Shown in pieces: positions 1 to 64,000 of a stretch of DNA of 64,000 nucleotides (within the stretch, counting starts at the first letter, position 1; every line of letters begins with the position of its first letter). The notes below the pieces were generated by a model. The model made no database searches, was not told where the DNA came from, and saw only the letters and a program-made list of their open reading frames with translations. This DNA is from Amorphochlora amoebiformis. Its lineage: Eukaryota; Cercozoa; Chlorarachniophyceae. The position numbers and the translations under genes are program-made. Location: NCBI GenBank assembly GCA_054601695.1, contig BAAHQB010000010.1, positions 806,001-870,000 of the forward strand, in the 5' to 3' direction.

Positions 1-12623
<12,623 letters not shown>

Positions 12624-12739
12624 GCCTTCTCGACGCCGATCTCACGGGGCCAATTCCACCGATAGCCGAAGAATTAAAACCTAATTATTAGGTGACCAGC
12701 TTGTGACACAACGCTTTGTATCGTGGCAGATAAGATACC
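12624..12739. promoter_or_regulatory. Bidirectional promoter gap, gene 1 / SELENOS
   Basis: These 116 bp separate the start codons of two head-to-head genes, so the core promoters must overlap or lie here and in the 5' leaders. A GGCCAATTCC stretch (CCAAT-like) and an AT-rich palindrome-like CCTAATTATTAGG are visible. No (TA)n occurs here, unlike in the flanking introns. Confidence 0.55.
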
Positions 12740-16507
<3,768 letters not shown>

Positions 16508-16580
16508 AGGGGCTTATCTTTTGAAAGCCCCCGTCTAGAAGTGGATTCTCCACAATACTGTGGCATTAACTAGACTAACT

Positions 16581-16660
16581 ATTCCTTGCTTTGATGCGTA
16601 TCTGTCCAAACCGCGAAGATTCCAGTAGTCGCAGAACAGATTCGCGGAGCGTTTTAGAAT
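16581..16660 (+). promoter_or_regulatory. SECIS element (type 2-like) in the SELENOS 3' region
   Basis: Seen in the sequence: 5' quartet strand TGAT (16592-16595); helix strand GCGTATCTGT (16596-16605) pairing with ACAGATTCGC (16636-16645) with one T-T mismatch; 3' quartet strand GGAG (16646-16649). An unpaired AAA (16608-16610) lies on the 5' side of the apical loop, followed by a 4-bp mini-stem GCGA/TCGC (16613-16616 with 16629-16632). A short lower stem ATTC/GAAT (16581-16584 with 16657-16660) closes it. The tandem G.A quartet, about 12 nt to the AA motif and the extra apical stem fit a type 2 eukaryotic SECIS, which recruits SBP2 and eEFSec for UGA recoding. Confidence 0.84.
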
Positions 16661-16840
16661 GCTAGCATGTGTAAATGTCGCCGCAGTGAACTGCAACAAT
16701 ATCTATATCTAATATCTAGAACTTGAATCTTAGTTTTACTGGTGTCTAGGGTGTACGTACTAGGTACTAGACGTACTATACTCTAGACTAGTACTAGCTA
16801 GACTGGTAGTAGATACTAGCTAGACTATATATATATATCT

Positions 16841-17036
16841 AGATAGCTATAGTACTTCTCGTGCTTCTAGACTCTTATGCGCATGATCTATCACTAGCTA
16901 GTATCATCAAGATAATCTGATCATTTTGTAGATAGTACTAGAGTAACTACATATATATATATATATATATCGGAAGTACTCTGTGATACTACTAAGTTAC
17001 TAGACTTACTGGCTTACTCTTGCCTAGTAGTAACCG

Positions 17037-17067
<31 letters not shown>

Positions 17068-17156
17068 ATCTAAAAAATGATCAGATTATCTAGATGATAC
17101 TGGTGATAGATCATGCGCATAAGAGTCTAGAAGCACGAGAAGTACTATTGCTATCT
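16841..17156. repeat. Long imperfect inverted repeat, about 95-bp arms
   Basis: Left arm 16841-16939 and right arm 17062-17156 are reverse complements with a few mismatches and a 4-nt indel. For example GTACTTCTCGTGCTTCTAGA at 16852 matches TCTAGAAGCACGAGAAGTAC at 17124. The loop is about 120 nt and contains both (TA)n tracts. A read-through transcript from either convergent gene would form a long hairpin. Confidence 0.92.
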
Positions 17157-17624
17157 CTAGTATCTAGCTAGTACTAGTAATACTACTAGACTAGTAATAT
17201 TCATCTAGATCTAGTAGATCTAGTAGATCATACCTGGATGCTCTAGATCTAGTAGGTACTACTAGACTTAGCATAGGCTAGTGCATGGCCACGTGGCACG
17301 TGGCCATACCAGATACTAGATAGCCTAGATAGCCATTAACCAGATTAATTAGATTAACTAGATTAGCAGGCAGATCTATCTACTTTTCAATATCTAGAAT
17401 ATCTACTAGATCCATGGTTAAATTGTCTTAAAATTGTTCTGGTTGTTCTCGTTCTAGTCGTTATTACTAGAGCTGTGCTTCGAGTACAAGCTAGAGAAGA
17501 GACTAGAAAGAGTTACTTCCAAATCTCTCTCTCCCCGTGTAATGTTACCTTAAAAAACACAGTACACCGAGTCTAGATAATCTAGATAGCATACTCAGTG
17601 TCGACGAGTACTCGATGCACAGCT

Positions 17625-29678
<12,054 letters not shown>

Positions 29679-29819
29679 CTCCGGAACGACATGTAACGGT
29701 GAAATTTTCGGGGATCGAGAGAATCTCCCGGGATTCGAATTTTGAACAGCGTGACGGTGGGCTGTATCACAAATATCACACCTTGGCAACCGTCGACTCA
29801 CTCTGTCCCATCCCCCGGA
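29679..29819. promoter_or_regulatory. Bidirectional promoter gap, gene 3 / SNM1
   Basis: These 141 bp separate head-to-head start codons and contain no (TA)n or CCCTAA. An in-frame upstream ATG for gene 4 exists at 29742 and would shorten the gap to 63 bp; I chose the ATG at 29820 because the Arg/Leu/Lys-rich start after it looks more natural. No clear TATA box is visible. Confidence 0.5.
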
Positions 29820-48537
<18,718 letters not shown>

Positions 48538-49876
48538 TCAGAGTCTCAACACTAGTCCTGCGTGAGCCTGGGGATCCACGCAAAGCAGGCGAAGACTGGT
48601 AATACTCCGTGACGGCTGAGGGGAAGCTTGAGTCTGAACGCGAGATATGCTAGAAAAAAGAATGTCAAAGCAGTGTAAGAGGCAGGCAAACAGCTCAGAG
48701 GGAATAGTTGCATACATGAGAGGTTCTGGTGGGAAGGCCTTCGCTATGTCTCTCAAGCCGTCCAGCTTTTGCTATCATCTTGTTCTCCACAAGATAACCC
48801 TGGACAGGAAGCTGGAAATCATCGAATTGCTCCATCATCCGCCTGTCTCGAATCAACGTCATGTCCTTCGGCAAGCATACGAACGACGTAGACTGTGCAG
48901 AACTGCTTGGCAACGATGGGGACCTGCTTCTTCTCCTGACATCAGGGAGACTTTCTTGGGTCGATACCCAATCTGAGCCCCGCCTACGCTTACAAGCCAT
49001 TCTTGGCATCGACGTATGTGTTCTCCAAGTCAGACGGTCCTCTGTCGGTGGCGCTTGGGTTGGGTCCAGGTTTGGAAAGTGTTGGTCTGGGGCTTCTGCG
49101 GGACTTGCAGGAGTGGTTCTCCGAATCGTCGTCGCAATGCTTCTAGCCACACCGTCATTTATCACCGGTGCGTGCCTTTCATGAGACGCTGTTTTTTCAG
49201 AGTCGTATTGCGGATTATCCGATGGTGTTGTATGCCCGAGCGGGTCACTCTTCTCGTACATAACGATGGACTTTGATGCTGTGGAAAAACGCCGTAGGGT
49301 ATCCCGTGGTGTCTGCGAGCAGTGTAACTTTTGTGAAGACGTGGTCGGGATCTCTTCCCTCCGTTTCAGGAAATAGGTCGTCTTCGAATCGTTTCTTGAC
49401 GAATTGAATGTTGGGATCTTGACGGCGCGTGGTTGCGAAAACCTTCGTCGTGCGTCGTTCGAAGGTCGTGACATTGGTTCTCTGATATTGTCCGATTCAG
49501 CTACAGTCTTACTAGTTACATTCGTTTGTTGCCGTGCCGTTGAATGACGACTGTCACTTTCATCGGTGTTGCGTCCCACAACTCCTTTAGAGCTCGAACC
49601 GTGGGACTGGAAGATATTCACATCCCAGCGGACAGCGCGATGCTTTTCGCGACTCTCCTTACGGACAACGAAGCGAGGCGGAAGTGCGCTGTGGTCGAGA
49701 ACAATCGCAGGTGTAGGCCTAAGTATTTCAGTGTTAGTTCATTGCTACGTGCGAAGATAGGAAGCACACCAAACATCCGTATCAATTTTTACAAATGGTT
49801 GCTTGTTCTTCCCGTCAAAACCGCACCTGACACGCATCTCAGTAGCACAGGTGGATGGTGCACCGCCGGTCGCCAT
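48538..49876 (-). CDS. Gene 5: unrecognised Ser/Arg-rich protein, two exons, apparent frameshift
   Basis: Exon 1 is 49876-49827 (MATGGAPSTCATEMRV) and exon 2 starts at 49718 behind a strong branch/acceptor context (ACTAACACTGAAATACTTAG). Read straight, exon 2 is open to TGA at 48695, giving 357 residues. This is a hydrophilic, Ser/Thr/Arg/Pro-rich chain with basic clusters (ACKRRRGSDW, RRRSRSPSLPSSS) suggesting a nuclear protein. Near 48768 the coding signal moves frame: losing one A from an AAAA run would extend VENKMIAK into LDGLRDIAKAFPPEPLMYA and on to TGA at 48538. A 19-nt intron would do the same but is implausibly short. I do not recognise the family. It has only one 108-nt intron and no (TA)n, unlike its neighbours. 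Confidence 0.62.
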
Positions 49877-50307
49877 CCAGTGTCACCTCTCTGGTACCCT
49901 CATGGGTTCACCTTCGGCTTCGGAGACTGTGGGAGGTGTTCTAAGGCGAATGGCTGTTCCGGCTCCTAGAATCCTAGCGCAAAAAAAAAAAGAAACAACT
50001 AAGACCTATATTACTTCTATTCTCTTTTAGGGTATCCTTATAAGATACCCTATGTATCTAAATTTATATTTTCTTTAAGACCTATATTAATTTTTGGAAA
50101 ATTTGTTAAATTATATCTTCACGAGATATCCTGCATATCTATGTGCTTGATATTTACTTTAAGACCTATATTAGTTTTGTAGAATCGTTAGACTTATATC
50201 TCAAGATATCTACTTCGATATTTGATTTAAGACCTATATTAGTTGTTAGACTATATCTCACAAGATATTCTGCATATCTACGTATTTGATATTTGCATGT
50301 CGACGTG
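49877..50307. promoter_or_regulatory. Divergent promoter region, genes 5 and 6, with four degenerate tandem repeats
   Basis: 431 bp separate head-to-head starts. From about 50001 a unit of 68-84 bp recurs four times, each opening AAGACCTATATTA (50001, 50077, 50161, 50229) and containing ATATCTCACAAGATAT-like words and a GATATTT end. A palindrome GGGTATC...GATACCC sits near 50030-50050. Repeated units in a promoter may be binding sites; this is inference. Confidence 0.65.
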
Positions 50308-62488
<12,181 letters not shown>

Positions 62489-63088
62489 ACACTTAATATT
62501 AATGTCGGTATCATGTGATAACCTTAACGATCGAATTTAATCCGTGATTTTCTAGATCATTGCATATTGTTTCTCATGATACACGATACATCTAGAGCAA
62601 TATCTAGATTATGTGTGTGTGGATATCCACTGCGGCACCTTCACCACCAGACTAGTACTAGTGGTATGCGGTGCGGCCGGTACTCCAGGTCCAGCCATGA
62701 CAACTAGGACTAGAAAAAAAATATATTATTGAAAGTATATTAGATCTAGTCTAGTTTGCGTGGTAGATGTGGACTAATCTAGATAATCTCACTTCAGTCG
62801 AGTTGCTAGTGTCTATAGTGTGCAACGTGTGGTGTAACTACTAGAACTAGTGTAATAGTATTAATTCGTCCTAGTCTAGTAGTATATAATATCATGATAA
62901 AAGCTACGTACTTATAGAATGCACGAGAATACATTCATAAGTTCACAATCCTATTATTTATCTGAGCCTGATATCTAATATGGTAACTTAATCTAGTTAG
63001 TGCCATGCCTAAGTGCGACAATCAAGATACCTTTTGACGCAATATTAATCCTCATTGCAATTTTCTAGTTGTAGTACGTGTCTAGTGC
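62489..63088. other. Convergent intergenic spacer, CTAG-rich (genes 6 and 7)
   Basis: 600 bp between the gene 6 and gene 7 stops. Apart from a short leader it is rich in CTAG words (ACTAGTACTAGTGG, TCTAGTCTAG, ACTAGAACTAG) and is not (TA)n. No exon, RNA gene or inverted repeat comparable to the first spacer was found. Confidence 0.75.
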
Positions 63089-63195
63089 CTAGTCGTCGTC
63101 CGAATCTGGCATCTCCACCTCAGGTCCCGATCGAGACTTTTCGGTAGAGCTTTGGTTTTCGCTCGACCTCTTTGCACAGGGCTCCTTATTGATTC
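63089..63195 (-). CDS. Gene 7: last exon of an unrecognised protein with acidic C-terminus
   Basis: Behind the acceptor CTTTCTTTTAG the frame gives 35 residues, including NKEPCAKRSSENQSS and ending VEMPDSDDD before TAG (63091-63089). It enters with two bases. The rest of the gene must lie right of 63195, partly beyond the window. The acidic end is too short to identify a family. The orientation fits the alternating pattern and the CTAG-rich spacer to its left. Confidence 0.5.
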
Positions 63196-63355
63196 CTAAA
63201 AGAAAGTTAGAAATATACGTATATTGTAAGCATTTTATTTTCAATGACGAGAATACGTGTACGCATATAAGTATGTGTATACGTTCTATATATGTGCTAT
63301 CAAGTGTTACATACATATATATACATATGTATACATATACACACACACACAAATA

Positions 63356-63393
<38 letters not shown>

Positions 63394-63507
63394 AATGTAT
63401 ATGTATCTAGGTGGTTGTGCGTGTGTTAGTGTTTGTATATGTGTAATACATTGTGTTTGTATATACATATTACCATTGTATAGTTATTATTACAGTATTT
63501 TATTGTA

Positions 63508-63538
<31 letters not shown>

Positions 63539-63651
63539 CTCAGTTCTATTATCACTATTGTTGACATTGTTGTTACTACATATTTTTTTTATGTATAAAC
63601 AAAACACACGTGTATCTACATACATATACATATGCATATACACATACATAT

Positions 63652-63701
<50 letters not shown>

Positions 63702-63849
63702 GTACTTATTGATAAATAATGTTTATACACATATACATACGCAGGGCATATTATACATATATGTACGTATATGCATATATATATTTATATATATATAATG
63801 TATATATATATATGTATAGTATATATGAATCTTATATATACATATATAC

Positions 63850-63882
<33 letters not shown>

Positions 63883-64000
63883 TATATATGTTTATACACA
63901 ATATATATATATACATACATATATACATATATATATATAAAATATATATATTATATATATATATATGTTTATGTTATATATATATATATACATATATATA
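63196..64000. repeat. Right edge: (TA)n, (ATT)n and CA/TA repeat
   Basis: Intron of gene 7 by inference. An (ATT)n microsatellite lies at about 63509-63540 and (TA)n/TACA repeats from 63600 to the end. No exon recognised. Confidence 0.7.

Larger units (their letters stand above)
16508..17624. other. Convergent intergenic spacer, CTAG-rich (genes 2 and 3)
   Basis: No supported exon lies between the SELENOS stop and the gene 3 stop. After the SECIS the sequence is dominated by CTAG-containing words (CTAGA, ACTAGT, GCTAGC, ATCTAGAT), for example throughout 16780-17350. Only two short (TA)n tracts interrupt it (about 16950-16970 and 17038-17061). It also holds a long inverted repeat at 16841-17156. 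Similar CTAG-rich DNA is found only in the other two tail-to-tail gaps. Confidence 0.8.

Overview
The window is nuclear DNA from an intron-rich eukaryote, probably a protist; I cannot name the species. Exons are mostly 23-120 nt, bounded by GT/AG, and float in introns filled with (TA)n microsatellite and degenerate CCCTAA/TTAGGG arrays. Hundreds of apparent 'YIYIYI' reading frames are just translated (TA)n. TTAGGG-type arrays and a gene whose UGA is read as selenocysteine argue against land plants and most fungi.

By chaining exons in phase I recover seven genes in strictly alternating orientation. Gene 1 (-, 12623 to beyond the left edge) is an unrecognised protein with an SH3-like segment and a GAGAAG dinucleotide-binding motif. 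Gene 2 (+, 12740-16507) is selenoprotein S, ending Gly-Gly-Sec-Gly-stop, with a SECIS hairpin in its 3' region. Gene 3 (-, 29678-17625) is a seven-helix, receptor-like membrane protein with a long tail and one tandemly duplicated exon. Gene 4 (+, 29820-47142) is an SNM1/PSO2/DCLRE1A-type DNA cross-link repair nuclease with two UBZ4 fingers, a PIP-like motif and a complete MBL/beta-CASP core. Gene 5 (-, 49876 to about 48538) is an unrecognised Ser/Arg-rich protein with an apparent frameshift. Gene 6 (+, 50308-62488) is a ubiquitin-like plus pre-Nudix plus Nudix protein. Gene 7 (-) shows only its acidic last exon (63195-63089). The phased lengths of genes 2, 3 and 4 (405, 1470 and 2625 nt) are all multiples of three, which supports the chains.

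Layout: head-to-head pairs share short promoter gaps (116, 141 and 431 bp). All three tail-to-tail gaps hold an unusual CTAG-rich sequence absent elsewhere; one carries a 95-bp inverted repeat. Telomere-like CCCTAA arrays lie inside introns, mostly C-rich on the sense strand and often abutting a 3' splice site. Two families of short MITE-like elements sit in the (TA)n tracts.

The genes do not form an obvious pathway. Products act in ER quality control (SELENOS), DNA repair (SNM1), membrane signalling (gene 3) and nucleotide or ubiquitin-related chemistry (gene 6). The novelty is mainly architectural: the composition of convergent spacers, telomere-like splice cassettes, the exon duplication and the TA-targeting elements. 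Splice models were made by eye and need RNA evidence.
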